64,000 nucleotides of DNA from Sipunculus nudus (Eukaryota; Annelida; Sipuncula; Golfingiida; Sipunculidae). The stretch lies in assembly GCA_026874595.1 (NCBI GenBank), contig CM049306.1:81124142-81188141 (forward strand), read 5' to 3'. This document shows, piece after piece, positions 47,681 to 58,903 of the stretch. The translations under genes and the position numbers were made by a program. A model generated the notes under the pieces. The model saw only the letters and a list, made by a program, of their open reading frames with translations, did not search any database and was not told the origin of the DNA. Within the stretch, counting starts at the first letter, position 1. Each line of letters begins with the position of its first letter.

Positions 47681-49027
47681 CCCTTCAAGAAAAGTTAAAT
47701 GACTTCCAGAGTGCTCAAAATCACTTTTTGTCCATAGACCTCAGAAAATAAGATTCAGCAACCTTATTTAGGATTTCCAAGAAGATTTTTCTAAAATGTG
47801 TCCATCTAATTTATCTGGTTCCTTAATTCTTACAGAATATGGGTCACGGTGATCTTAATTAGTAGGGTTTCTAAGAAGGTTTTACAGGGCCCTCGATGGA
47901 TCATAATTAAATTAGAAGTTTCTCGGTCAAACTGCTAATAGGGTGCTAAAATCATGTTCTATCACTTAGCGAAAAGAATACAGTCACAGTGACCTTATTT
48001 TGGTTGTCCAGGAGATATAACAATCACGTCTCTGGATCCAACATTTAAGATTATGGCTGACTTTCTTGGTGCTTAAACTTAGGTTTTCCGCTGGTATCAC
48101 AAGAGAATATTGGACATCATGAGCTTAATTCAGGTGTTGAAGGAGACTTGCCAAAGACCTCCTTGAAGTGAGAAGGTTCCAGGTCTAACCTTTTGAATTG
48201 GGCCAATCTGACTTTCATAGGACTAAAATCATGTTTTCCTATAGCTCATAGAATATATGTCAGAGTTACTTAATTTTTAAAGGATACTTGCAAAGGACCT
48301 CCCTGGATTTTTCTATAGAAGGTTCAAGGTCCAACAGTTAGGTTTTGTGCCCTGTGCGACTGCATACCTGGGCGCTCAAAATCATGTTGTCTGCCAGTAG
48401 CACGTAGACTATAGGTCACCATGAACTAATTTCAGGTTTCCAAGGAGATTTGCCAAAGACTTCACTCGATGATATGTCAGGAGATTCCAAGGAAAATGCA
48501 TACACTTTGTACCCTGTCTGTCTTTGTGCTTCCCAAAACCTAATTTCAGGTTTCCAAGGTGATTTACCCAGAACCTCACTGGATATTGCGTTTCAAGATA
48601 TAGGCCTAAATGATACGTTTTGTGATATCCAGGGTGTTCTTTTTACTTTAGCTCGAAAAATATAGGTCACATGTTCCCATGGACATTTTGACAAGACCTC
48701 CCCAAATCTTACAATAGAATTTTGTTTGGGCTTAAAGGGTACAATTTGTAACCCATCTGACTGTCTGTGTGCTCAAAAACATGTTTTCGGCCCGTAGATC
48801 ACAGAATATAGGTCAACATGACCTAATTTCATGTTTCTAAAGAGATTTGTCCAAAACATCCCTGGGTGTTGGGTTATAGGAGATTCTAGGCGTAACGGGT
48901 ACGATTTGTGCCCGTCTGACATTCAACGTGCTCATATGACATCTTTGACCTGTAGGGTCAGAATATATGTCACGGTGACCTAATTTTATGTTTCAACGGA
49001 CATTTGCCAAGTACTTTCCCAGAATGT

Positions 49028-49109
49028 TACGTATGAGGTTTCTAGGTTACGTATGAGGTTTCTAGGTTACGTATGAGGCTTTTAGATTACGTATGAGGTT
49101 TCTAGGTTT
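49028..49109 (+). repeat. 20-bp tandem repeat, four copies
   Basis: The unit ACGTATGAGGTTTCTAGGTT repeats four times with one variant (GCTTTTAGATT). It is a local expansion inside a core unit. Confidence 0.85.
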
Positions 49110-49380
49110 GAAGGATACAATTTGTGATCGGTCTGATTGTCTGGGTGCCCCATATCATGTTTTCGGCCCTTAGATCACAGAATATAGGTCACCATGACCT
49201 AATTTCAGGTTTCCAAGGTGATGTACCAAGAACATCGGGTGTTGCATTTAGAAGATTCTAGGCCTAACAGATACGATTTGTGCCCATATGACATTCAGGT
49301 TGCTTATATGACATCTATTTTTTTCTGTGGTCGCAGAATATAGATCACCGTGACCTAATTTCATGCTTCCTTGGACATTT

Positions 49381-49595
49381 ACCAAGGACCTCCCCGACTG
49401 TTATGTTAGAATATTCTAGGTTTACCAAGGACCTCGCCGACTGTTATGTTAGAATATTCTAGGTTTACCAAGGACCTCCCCGACTGTTATGTTAGAATAT
49501 TCTAGGTTTACCAAGGACCTCCCCGACTTTTAAGTTAGAATATTCTAGGTTTACCAAGGACCTCCCCGACTGTTATGTTAGAATATTCTAGGTTT
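49381..49595 (+). repeat. 43-bp tandem repeat, five copies
   Basis: Copies start at 49381, 49424, 49467, 49510 and 49553, each beginning ACCAAGGACCTC and ending GAATATTCTAGGTTT. There are only a few substitutions, so the expansion is recent. Confidence 0.93.
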
Positions 49596-49751
49596 AGCGT
49601 TTACGATTTGGGCTCTGTTAACGGTCAGACGGCCGGACGACCGGACGGATGCTGGAGAGAGTGATCGTAATAGCTTAGATGACTTACAGTCAGCCAAAAA
49701 AAACTCATGATCTGTAATGGTGAGGTGTCGGTCTGGGTGAGGTGTCGGTCT

Positions 49752-51533
49752 GGGTCACGGGAAAGAGGGGCCGCCAAAGAGAAGGAGAGGGGAGGAAAAG
49801 AGGGAGGAGAGGGGAGGAAAAGAGGGAAGAAAAAAAGAGGGGCCGCCAAAGAGAAGGAGAGGGGAGGGAAAAAAAAGGAGGGGCGCCACAGAGAGAAGAA
49901 GCGCCCAAAGAGAAGATGGGGGGGGCAAGAGAAAAGAAATTGGCGGGGAAGAGAAAAAAAGGGGCGCAAACAAAGAGGGGCGCCAATCAAAAAGAGGGGC
50001 GCCACAGAGAGAAGAACAGGGGGGAAGAGGGGCGCCACAGAGAGAAGAACAGGGGGGGAAGAGGGGCGCCACAGAGAGAAGAAGAGGGGTGAAGAATGGC
50101 GCCACAGGGGGAAGAGGGGAAGAGGGGCGCCACAAAGAGAAGAAGGGGGGGGAGGGGACGCCACAGAGAGAAGAAGGGGGGGGGGGAGGGGGCGCCAAAG
50201 AGAGAAGAAGGGGGGGAGGGGGCGCCACAGAGAGAAGAAGGGGAGAGGGAAGAAGAAAAAAAGAGGGGCACCACAGGGGGAAGAAGAAAAAAAGAGGGGC
50301 ACCACAGGGGGAAGAAGAAAAAAAGAGGGGCACCACAGGGGAAGAAAAAAAAGAGGGGCGCCACAGAGATGTAGGGGCGCCACAAAGAGGAGAAAAGGGG
50401 GGGCGCCACAAAGAGGAGAAAAGGGGGAAGAGGGGCGCCAGAGAGAAAGTTGGCGCAACAGAGATGAAGAGGGGAGGGAAGAAAAGAAAGAGGGGCGCTA
50501 TAAAGAGAGCGCTATAAAGAGAAGAAGAAGGGAAAGAGGGGCGCCACAGAGTAACGCCACAGAGTAAGAGAGAGACGCCACAGGAGCGCCACAAAGAGGG
50601 GCACCACAAAGAGAAGAAGGGGGATGGGGAGGAAGAGAAAATAAATAGGCGCCACACAGAGGAGGGGCGCCACAACTCTAAATAGGCGCCACACAGAGGA
50701 GGGGCGCCACAACTCTAGAGGGGGAAGTGGCGCCACAGAGAGGAGGGGTGCCTCAAGTAGGGGAAGAGAAAAAATAGGTGGGGAAGAGAAAAAATGGGCG
50801 CAAACAAAGAGGGGCGCCACTCAAAAAGAGGGACGCCACAAAGAGAAGAAGGGGGGGGGGGGGAGGAAGAGAAAAAATGGCGCCAGGGACAGGAGGGACG
50901 TCACAAAGAGAAAAAGAGGGGCGCCACAAAGAGAAAAAAAGGGGGGGAAAGAGGGGGCGCCACAAAGAAAAGAGGGGAGCCACAGAGGGGCGCCACAGAG
51001 ATAAAGGCGCCCACAGAGATAAGAGGGCAGGGAAGAAAAAAAGAGGCGCCACAGGGAAGAGGGAAGAAAAAATGAAGGGGCGCAACAGAGAGCAGTAGGG
51101 GGGAGAAAGAGAAAAAAAGGGGCGCCATATAAAGGAGGGGCGTCGCAGAGAGAAAGAGGGGCCACAGAGAGAAAGAGGGGAGCGAAGAAAAGAAAGAGAG
51201 GCGCCAAAAAGAGCAGTAGGGACAGGAAGAGAAAAAAAAAGGGCGCCACAAAGAGGCGAAGAAAAAAAGGCGCCACAAGGAGAGGAAGAAAAAAAGGGGC
51301 GACACAAAGAGGGGGAGAGAAAGAAAAAAAGGAAATAGGGCGCCACAGGGAGAAGAAGAGTGGGTAAAGAAAAAAGGGGGCGCCACAGGATGGGCGCCAC
51401 AAAGGTAAGAAGAGGGGAAGAAAAAAAAAAAGGGGGGAAGAGAAGAAGAAGAGGAGAAGAGAAAATAGGGCAGAGAATTCCACAGAGAATTAAAAGAAAA
51501 AGCGCCACAGAGAATTAGAAGAAAAGAAAAAAA
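49752..51533 (+). repeat. Purine-strand-biased GGCGCC minisatellite (1.8 kb)
   Basis: Irregular 20-45-bp units consist of GGGGCGCCACA(A/G)AGAGA plus GAAGAAGGGGG-type purine spacers. On the plus strand the sequence is almost wholly A/G except for the repeated GCGCCAC block. Long frames exist on both strands and in several phases (up to about 300 codons, Gly/Arg/Lys/Glu-rich on plus, WRPSSP-like on minus), as expected from a stop-poor repeat; I do not call them genes. Several G runs could form G-quadruplexes. Confidence 0.9.
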
Positions 51534-51760
51534 ATGAGACCAAGACAGACTGACACCAAGAGATTGGAGACCAAGACTGATATAAAGATATATGAAACCA
51601 AGACTACGACTGACACCAAGAGATACAAGACCAAGACTACGACTGATACCAAGAGATACAAGACCAAGACTACGACTGATACCAAGAGATACAAGACTAC
51701 GAATGTTGCCAAGAGATATGAAACAAAGACTGACATCAATGAATATGAAGGCAAGACTTC
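51534..51760 (+). repeat. 33-bp minisatellite (ACCAAGAGATACAAGACCAA type)
   Basis: About six to seven imperfect copies carry CAAGACTACGACTGATACCA and AGAGATACAAGACC. The 33-bp period keeps one frame open for about 95 codons (51534-51821, TDTKRYKTKTT repeated), but there is no start context or recognised domain, and the array follows directly on the purine minisatellite. Confidence 0.8.
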
Positions 51761-52637
51761 TGTTCTGCTGGTGATCTCTCCTCGTTGGCGGTCTCAGTTC
51801 AAGTGCGATATGGACACCTAGCATTGAGCTCCTTTATACTGTACTCCACTGAAAGCTGTTGACTATTAATGAGGTGCATGAATTACAAAAACTTAACAAT
51901 AAGCAAAGTGCTTGGTAGCCCTATGAATATTCATAAGCTTCGACATGCTAGCGTGCCGGTCAACTTTGAACTGGTGACCCATGAACTAACTGACCCGAGC
52001 GATCGATCCCTGTGTACCGAATAACAATGAGCGCTCGCTCAACCAGAACACTGAGTAAAAACAACCGAGTAATCGCACACATGTATATTATTGGGCAATT
52101 TTGTGAGGGGAAATTTTTGACGCGTCACAGTCTGATATCAAGGTAGCCGTTAACGCCTCCCCATAATATATAGAGATAAGTTGTGTTTGACCACGACACA
52201 ATCGCATTTTCTGGAAAAGGCAGTTTTATTATCAGTTATACGCAGAGGACGACATTAAAATAATTGAACTTCTTCACCATGGCAAAGGTATTTTATTTTC
52301 AATACAACTGCAACATATTGGCAACTGTAAGTGCATTTTACTTTAGTTATTGCGTATTTTGGTCTAAGAACACACGGGTCGTACTGCTCTTAACCTCCAT
52401 GCCAGAAGCAGTAAGAATGTATTCTTAATGGTGACAATGATTTGTGTACTGGTCCTATATATGAGGGTTGTAGACATATTTAAACTTGGAATTTATACTA
52501 TAAACTTATCAAAACAAAATATATTTCAAGGGCGTAGCCAGAGGGGGGCCGCAGTGGGCCATGCCCCCCCCCCCCGGTCGCATCCAGTACCCGCCGTCCT
52601 TTCGGAATTTCACTTAGTCTAATACAAATATATATAT

Positions 52638-52685
<48 letters not shown>

Positions 52686-53160
52686 ACACAAAGAAACAGG
52701 CTTTCTTTGGACATAACCATAAAAGATAAATACTGATAACTTGGTGTTAGAATAACCAGCCCGTATAGTCTCAAGAGCGATCTCTTCAATATATTTACAT
52801 AATAATATGCGAAATACTTTTACATGTTTTGTTAACATGGCCATTCCTAATTTAAAAGTGTAAACGGAATATAAAACACAAAGATAAGGTTATTTAGCTA
52901 ATGGATATAGTTCGATGCCCCTTTATATTCAATGAGTCCTTTGACATGTTATTCCTATGTCATATTCGTAGTTATAGAAGACTCAATGGATCCCTGATAT
53001 ATGTAGGCTTCAATTTAGGAATTGTATGTACTTTTTATTTAAATTTTAGAATGATGTATCCACCTCCGTTATTCAAGCAATGGTTTACCTACAGAATTCT
53101 ATTTCAGTATTAGACAGTTCAAGACGTAACAGGGCAGTTGCTCTTGCAAGCGTCCTCTCA
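51761..53160. other. Spacer, nothing supported
   Basis: It holds a GGGGGGCCGCAGTGGGCCAT/C-run repeat piece (52546-52576) and a TA microsatellite (52628-52682). Small open frames show no motif. Confidence 0.4.
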
Positions 53161-54225
53161 TTGTATCCGCCAAAACAGAGTTTTGCGGATACTATGTTTT
53201 CAGTTGCACGCCGCCGCCGCGTAGGATTCCGGAGAACTCCTCCGTAACCGCAGGGCGGAATTTTACGAAACCCGAGATGATGTTCAGGTCACATGTAAAC
53301 TGCTGCGCCCCGATTTTGTTTTGACCTCTGACCTTTCCTCTCTGCCTAGCGTCTATTTGTGCGTCTGTTTCCATACATAAACCCACATATCTCGGGAACC
53401 GTCGACCGATCAGGAAAATTTTTTTTGTAAAAATGTAGCCCTTGGATAGCTTTATAACATACACAAAAAACGGTGGCGCCACCTGCAACCATGTTTGCAC
53501 AGTGTCCATCGGTTCATCTGCCTTGGGTTAAAATCACTCATATATCGGCAGTGGTTTGACTAATTCACCTGAAATTCGGCATGCGTAAACATCCTGGATA
53601 GCTTTCTTGTTTTATGGCAGGTGGCGCCAGCTACATTCACGTTCACGCTGCAGACATCCAAGCTCATATCTCGATAACCGTTTGACCGATTTGGCCAAAA
53701 TTTTGCATGTGTTTACATCTCACATAGCTCTTTATCATACACAAAACTGGTGGCGCAACCTGCAACCATTTTTGCACACCGTCCGTCTGTTTGTCTGCCC
53801 TGGGCTAAAATCACTCATATCTCTGTAGTGGTTTGACATAACTGCCTAAAATTATGCAGGTTATACATCCTGGACAGCTTTCTTGATTTTATGACAGGTA
53901 GCGCCACCTACATTCTAGTTTACGCTGCAGACATCCAAGCTCGTATCTCGGGAACCGTTTAACCGATTGGGCCAAAATTTTGCATGTGTTTACATCTCAC
54001 ATAGCTCTTAATCATACACAAAACTGGAGGGGCCACCTGCAACCAATTTTGCACAGCGTCTGTCTGTTTGTCTACCGTGGGATAAAATCACTCATATACA
54101 TGTTGTGGTTTGAACTTTTGCCTAAAATTTTGCATATGTATACAACTTGGACAGCTTTCTGGATTTCTGGTAGATGGCGCAACCTAGATACACATTTCGG
54201 CTGCAGACATCCATGCTAATATGCA
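53160..54225 (-). mobile_element. Hairpin-ended element with ~295-bp tandem core
   Basis: At 53164-53191 lies a hairpin, TATCCGCCAAAAC-AGA-GTTTTGCGGATA (12-bp stem, one bulged C), the mirror of the terminal hairpin at 44221. A GC-rich stretch and then about 2.5 to 3 units of about 295 bp follow (landmarks ATCTCGGGAACCGTTTAACC, TTTGCATGTGTTTACATCTC, TGGTGGCGCAACCTGCAACC, GTCTGTTTGTCTGCC). The units start at about 53380, 53660 and 53940. If the hairpin is the 3' end, the element reads on the minus strand. The far end near 54.2 kb is not defined. Confidence 0.55.
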
Positions 54226-54289
54226 ACACACCTCACTCTATTTCCCCTTGCTACTCAATCCATGCCTCACTTCACCAGTTCCACTCTGA

Positions 54290-54597
54290 TTTAGGCGGAT
54301 ACACGTAGTCGCTTGTCGACTGCCCGTATTCTAGTTTTATCCATGTGCTAAGCAGACCCTGTAACAACCCCACCTGTGGGTCTTGGGTGGGTGACATCTT
54401 TATTCTTAGGTTATATAACCCCCAAATACGTACTCGTTTGCAAGTAATGGGAGGGCACAGCTTTCCTATTAAGACTTCAGAGCACTCACCCTGGGTCACA
54501 CCGATCGTTAAAAATCCACCGCTTCTCGACTGGATTTCGAATTCACCATCTACGGTGGTTGATTCCTGTGCTCTATCCCCCTGACCACAGTAGCGGT
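54290..54597 (-). mobile_element. tRNA-derived SINE (probable)
   Basis: On the minus strand from 54597 the sequence reads GCTACTGTGGTCAGGGGGAT then AGAGCAC (A-box-like) and, about 30 bases on, GGTGAATTCGAAATCC (degenerate B-box-like). A non-tRNA body of about 230 bp follows. Target duplications were not identified, so the 3' limit is approximate. Confidence 0.45.
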
Positions 54598-55121
54598 ATA
54601 TTATTCATTTGTTTTTGGATTTCTGTTATTGCAGTCTTATCTAGGTCCCCTTGAGTAATTCACTGTACTGATGTTCATGTTTATGTTTATCTATATTTTC
54701 AATGTCGAGGCAGGAGTGACTTAGACGAAATGTGTAGTCCTTGTAAAATGCATTTGTCACCGCCGCGATCCATTCTTATATCCGAGCTTTTCTATTGATC
54801 TTGAACTTTACATAAAGATAAAGGCATGGAACTATGGTCAGAAAAAAGGCGTGGATGGATGGAGATCACTTACTGTTGTTTAACATTTACAAAGAAGTCT
54901 AGTTAACTTTCGAAGTTACATTGCCATGATAAATCCAGACGCGAGAGCGAACCCTAGCGGGTAAATGAGTGGCGAACCATTCGCGGGGTGTTTCAATATA
55001 AGCGACTCGATACGCGATATATAGACTCTTCGTTACAATTACATTACAGAAAGAAATTACTCTAAAGATTATTCTATAATAAAAGGTATGTTTAAATCGG
55101 TATTTATCTTAAGATAAAGAA
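54598..55121. other. Spacer, nothing supported
   Basis: No gene or repeat family was recognised. Confidence 0.35.
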
Positions 55122-55136
55122 CATGCCTCTATTTAA

Positions 55137-55372
55137 TCTAAACTTTATTTTACATGGATTGTACAAATAGTTATAATTACCAACAAAGGCACTCTCCATG
55201 GCTCGGATATTGGCGCTCGGTAGTCGGTATGGGTGGAGGAAACCGAAGAACCCGGAGAAAACCACCGACCTTGGACGGGCAACCACAGCCCTCTCTCGTA
55301 GCCACGCCGGGAATCAAACCCGGGTCGCCAGCGGAGAAGGCCGAGCGTTTTACCACTCAAATGTCGAGGTCC
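55137..55372 (-). mobile_element. tRNA-derived SINE with 15-bp target duplication
   Basis: The minus strand begins GGGACCTCGACATTTGAGTGG (A-box region, TGAGTGGTAAAACGCTCGG) and has a clear B box (GGGTTTGATTCCC). It continues with GGTTTTCTCCGGGTTCTTCG and GTTTCCTCCACCC, a central domain shared by many invertebrate SINEs, and ends in an AATAAAG-containing tail. It is flanked by exact 15-bp direct repeats CATGCCTCTATTTAA at 55122-55136 and 55373-55387, so the insertion is intact and fairly young. It is not a functional tRNA gene. Confidence 0.88.
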
Positions 55373-55569
55373 CATGCCTCTATTTAAAGTTACTTTCCCT
55401 CTACGTCCCGCATTTCCAGTGTCACCCGTTCCTAATCAATCAAACGTCATTGTTTAATTGAGAAAAGTAGCATCGTATAAACAATACACAGTGCCTTTGA
55501 AGTTTCATTTATAAACTCTACCAATCTCTCCCCATCACCATCAATAAACATCATCTGTGTTTTCAGCAT

Positions 55570-55570
<1 letters not shown>

Positions 55571-55615
<45 letters not shown>
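55571..55615. repeat. (CT)n microsatellite
   Basis: This is a pure CT run of about 44 bp. Confidence 0.95.
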
Positions 55616-55619
<4 letters not shown>

Positions 55620-57989
55620 ACACTACGCACATATCCATATACATATAATTTATTTATTAATTTTATGCCTTCGTTGTGTGTATAATGTGTTACCTGTTCA
55701 GATTCTATATTTTAAATTACATGGAACATTGTGGTCTGTTTAATGTGACCTTGTTTGTAATATTTAAGTGATTTTAATAATAAAGATCTATGTATTCACA
55801 AAAATTTGGTAAATTCAATAAGTAATAATAGGAAAAAAACTGTTCATATAACGGGTCATTCTTTAATTTAAGTGATGAGTGTGGACAAATTTCAGCCTAT
55901 TGGATTATGTTTTATATCCCGAGGATAACGTCGCACATTTTGTCTTTGAACGTCCGTTTTAACTCCACAACATATTCAGTCATGTCAGATACAAAGACTG
56001 TACCTGGCGCCAAGATAAATATTCGGTACATTGGTCCATGGATACACTGTTTTGTTTCTATTTGTGTTAGATTTTTGCATGAGAGCCACATCACAAGAAT
56101 TTAACAACTTTTTTAATCATGCAATGGGTCCACCACGCTGCTTTCAATTAGAGCGGTGAACCGTGTAAGGTCTAACTCCTTTGAGCCAGGCACGAGGAGA
56201 CCGTGGGAGTTTAAGTAAACTAAGATACATTACACCCGACCAATTCATAACCATACCACTGTTGGCTAAGTCTATTCATTTTACATTGGAATATCAAATG
56301 ACGTAAGTATTCATAGCTACTATTCTGTGATTGTAAATATTAATTTAACCTACTAAGTAAGCTCCGATGTGAAGTTTTGAATTGCTTACAAAAAGTAAGA
56401 CTAACTTTGTGCAGGTTCTTGTACACTAGCATTCGGGTGCTCGGTCCCCTTCCTCAGGTGTGAATGGAGCTGTTCCTCAGGCAGCAGTCCCTAGTGTTGT
56501 TCTGTTGACAAGGAAACCTTGTAATCAACTTTATTAATGATAGCTTAGAGTTTAATTTAGGTAACACTTGCCAAATTTGTTTTTAACATTAGACGCTCTT
56601 TCCATCTTCGGTAGAATTTACCTGTTTATTTTTTTATTATCTTGAAAAAACGAGTTGTTTGGTATTTTTAACAGTTCTAACACGGATGTGGGCACGGGTC
56701 CGGGTGGAATTAAAAGATAAATTAGTCCATAAATTATACATGCATATATACATATATATATATATATAAAACATATAATAAAATCTCATATTAAATAATA
56801 ACGACCACTAATGGGACCTTGATAAAGTTGTCGTTTTTTCGAATTGGTCATCTAAGCCGGGTTTGACTAAGACGGATCTTACAACAGGATCACTTACGGC
56901 CATATTTGGGTTTTAAAAAGTGCTCTATGAAGGCCATGTAGCTGATCATTTTTCTTTGCAGATGCAGAGTGGTGGCAGTTAGAGACAAAGCCAATTAAAT
57001 AAATCAGAGGTGGATGAGCAAGGTTGACACCATTCGCAAATATGACAGGAACACACCATATACATTGACAGAGACGGTTTCCTCCACAAACGTTGTTGAG
57101 CAAGTAAATAAAGATGCAGAGGTTTAATTTATGGCAATGTCCTTTCAAGGTCATAACAACAATAAGATTCGACGGAGGTATTTCGCCGTTTCATTGAAGG
57201 GGTCTGATTGTTATATATGACAAAAACAAACGACAAGACTGTGATAGGAAATGTATAGGAGTTATTTTCTCTTTCGAATCAGAAAAAATTTCCGGAGTTC
57301 TGAAACATCCAGTGTTTGAGCAAATATAAGCATTTCCCTCAAGTATTAACACCTGACTGGATGCACAATGCAGGGTCCTTACGATTATGTTAACCTTTAA
57401 AAGGCATTCCACTCGATTCCTATGAGATTTGTCTTTTTGTTGAGATAGCTAGAAAGCGGAATATGTGATCATTTTGAATCTTGGTAATTAACCCTATACA
57501 ATCGATATAGGTTACTTTTATGGACACCTTGTAAAATCGGGACTACATTTATGGGGCATCCATCTGTATGATCGAAGTAAACTTTCGACTGCAGTGTCGT
57601 CTGTGAACACAGATCACAGATGTGAACACAGAACTTAGACATATACCTGCAGACAAAACCCATCCTTTTACGATGCCATATTTTTTACGACTTATCAGTG
57701 TATCTAGTTTTATACTTAAATGATTCAAGGAAATGCAAAATATTACAGTCGTTTTCATCATGTTCAATTCTTACAATACATGAGACTCTGCCACCTCTGA
57801 TGAAAGTAGACCTGCCATATTCCACAACATCTTGATCATATGCATACATATATGTATATGCTAATTTATGCTAAACATGCAAGTTTTTCCGACGGGGTCA
57901 TGTTCTCGAGGTTGCTGTCAAGTGGTCCATTGGGTTTGTTTAATATACAATTTAATATACAGATCTCATGTGTTACAGGTGCTCTATTA
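55616..57989. other. Intergenic stretch with no supported gene
   Basis: Minus-strand frames at 55912-56094 (ending TEYVVELKRTFKDKMCDVIL) and 57191-57412 look mildly protein-like but have no convincing splice partners or domains. A TA run is at 56747-56768. Confidence 0.35.
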
Positions 57990-58659
57990 TGTGACACGGG
58001 CGTAACTCGTGTTGTTGTTACATTCCGTACTGGTTGAACTCTCGTTGTCATGTGGACCTTGGGTTTTCACGACGGGTAGTGGGTCACGTGATCAGCCTGG
58101 TATGTGTACATACACAGGGATGTCTTTCTAGAGAATTCTTGAAACGCATGTTTACTGTTGAGTAGAGTCCTTTGTAGACTGTTCGAGAAGTAGAAGGTTC
58201 CCGGCTTAGGGTGTGAAGGTATATAAAGGGCTGTTATTTAGAACCAGTGGGCAGACAGCAGAGCAGATACCAGCGGTCGCAGAAGCGTGTGTCAGATTCT
58301 GAGATCTTATCCGACGAATGCGGCAATTATAGATATTTCAAGAACTTTCCTGGATTTTATACATTGGACTTCAGTTTACATTCTGTGTTATTGCAAGAAC
58401 ATTCCACTGGACTGTCATTCTTTGAGAGCTTACATTCAAGGGACTTATTTTGGTGACACTGTTGGTATTCAGGTATTGTACCATTATCTTTCTCTGTGAT
58501 TGTATTGTTGTAATACCGCTGTTTTACTGTATAATTGTATTGATTTAGTGTATTGTATTGTTAGGGTTGTTTTAGGAATAAATTATGGTTATTTGTTAAC
58601 AAAAAACCACTGACTTCTTTATTCATTCCCCTAGACATTTCCCGCTGCCTAGTGTTACA
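57990..58659 (+). repeat. 5' LTR of a Gmr1-like Ty3/gypsy element
   Basis: The proposed LTR starts TGTGACACGGGCG and ends CTAGTGTTACA, giving TG...CA ends with imperfect inverted tips (TGTGACAC/GTGTTACA). It contains a TATA box (TATATAAA, 58220-58227) and AATAAA (58577-58582) in the order expected for U3-R-U5, and is about 670 bp long. The 3' LTR lies beyond the window, so the boundaries are inferred from ends and signals only. A tRNA primer site was not identified immediately downstream; a GGGGGCTCTTGTTGGGATG leader motif follows at about 58743. Confidence 0.6.
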
Positions 58660-58903
58660 GAATCTGATTTTTTTTTATCTCCATTACAAAATTTGTGTTC
58701 ATCACGCATACGTGATCTGTTTATATTAGGTTCCGTAAAATTGGGGGCTCTTGTTGGGATGCTTAATAGTTTTCAAATTTATTAGGCCATGACCTGGACA
58801 CATTGTTTTATCATATATTGTTTACAAGATTACATATCGTTTACAGTACATTGTTTACAGGATTTATCTCAGTGTTTTTTTGTTATTGTTTTAACATCTT
58901 AAC

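Larger units (their letters stand above)
47680..49660 (+). mobile_element. Degenerate ~150-190-bp tandem core with ERE-like palindromes and GAC-rich end
   Basis: About ten diverged units share CCTAATTTCAGGTTTCCAAG, GAGATTTGCCAAAGACCTCC, TAGAAGATTCTAGGCCTAAC, ACAATTTGTGCCC and ATAGGTCACCATGACC. The series ends in a GACGGCCGGACGACCGGACG tract and GTGATCGTAATAGCTTA. The same plan (tandem core, then GAC tract, then end) is seen at 6.3-6.6 and 44.1-44.25 kb, so this is probably a related non-autonomous element. Confidence 0.6.

Noticed and set aside
49625-51824. Frames of 200-307 codons on both strands of the purine array
   Set aside because: Overlapping in many phases, with low-complexity composition set by the minisatellite; no domain or conserved start.
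55137-55372. A functional tRNA gene
   Set aside because: A and B boxes are present but the sequence cannot fold as a full cloverleaf, is followed by a SINE body and has target duplications.
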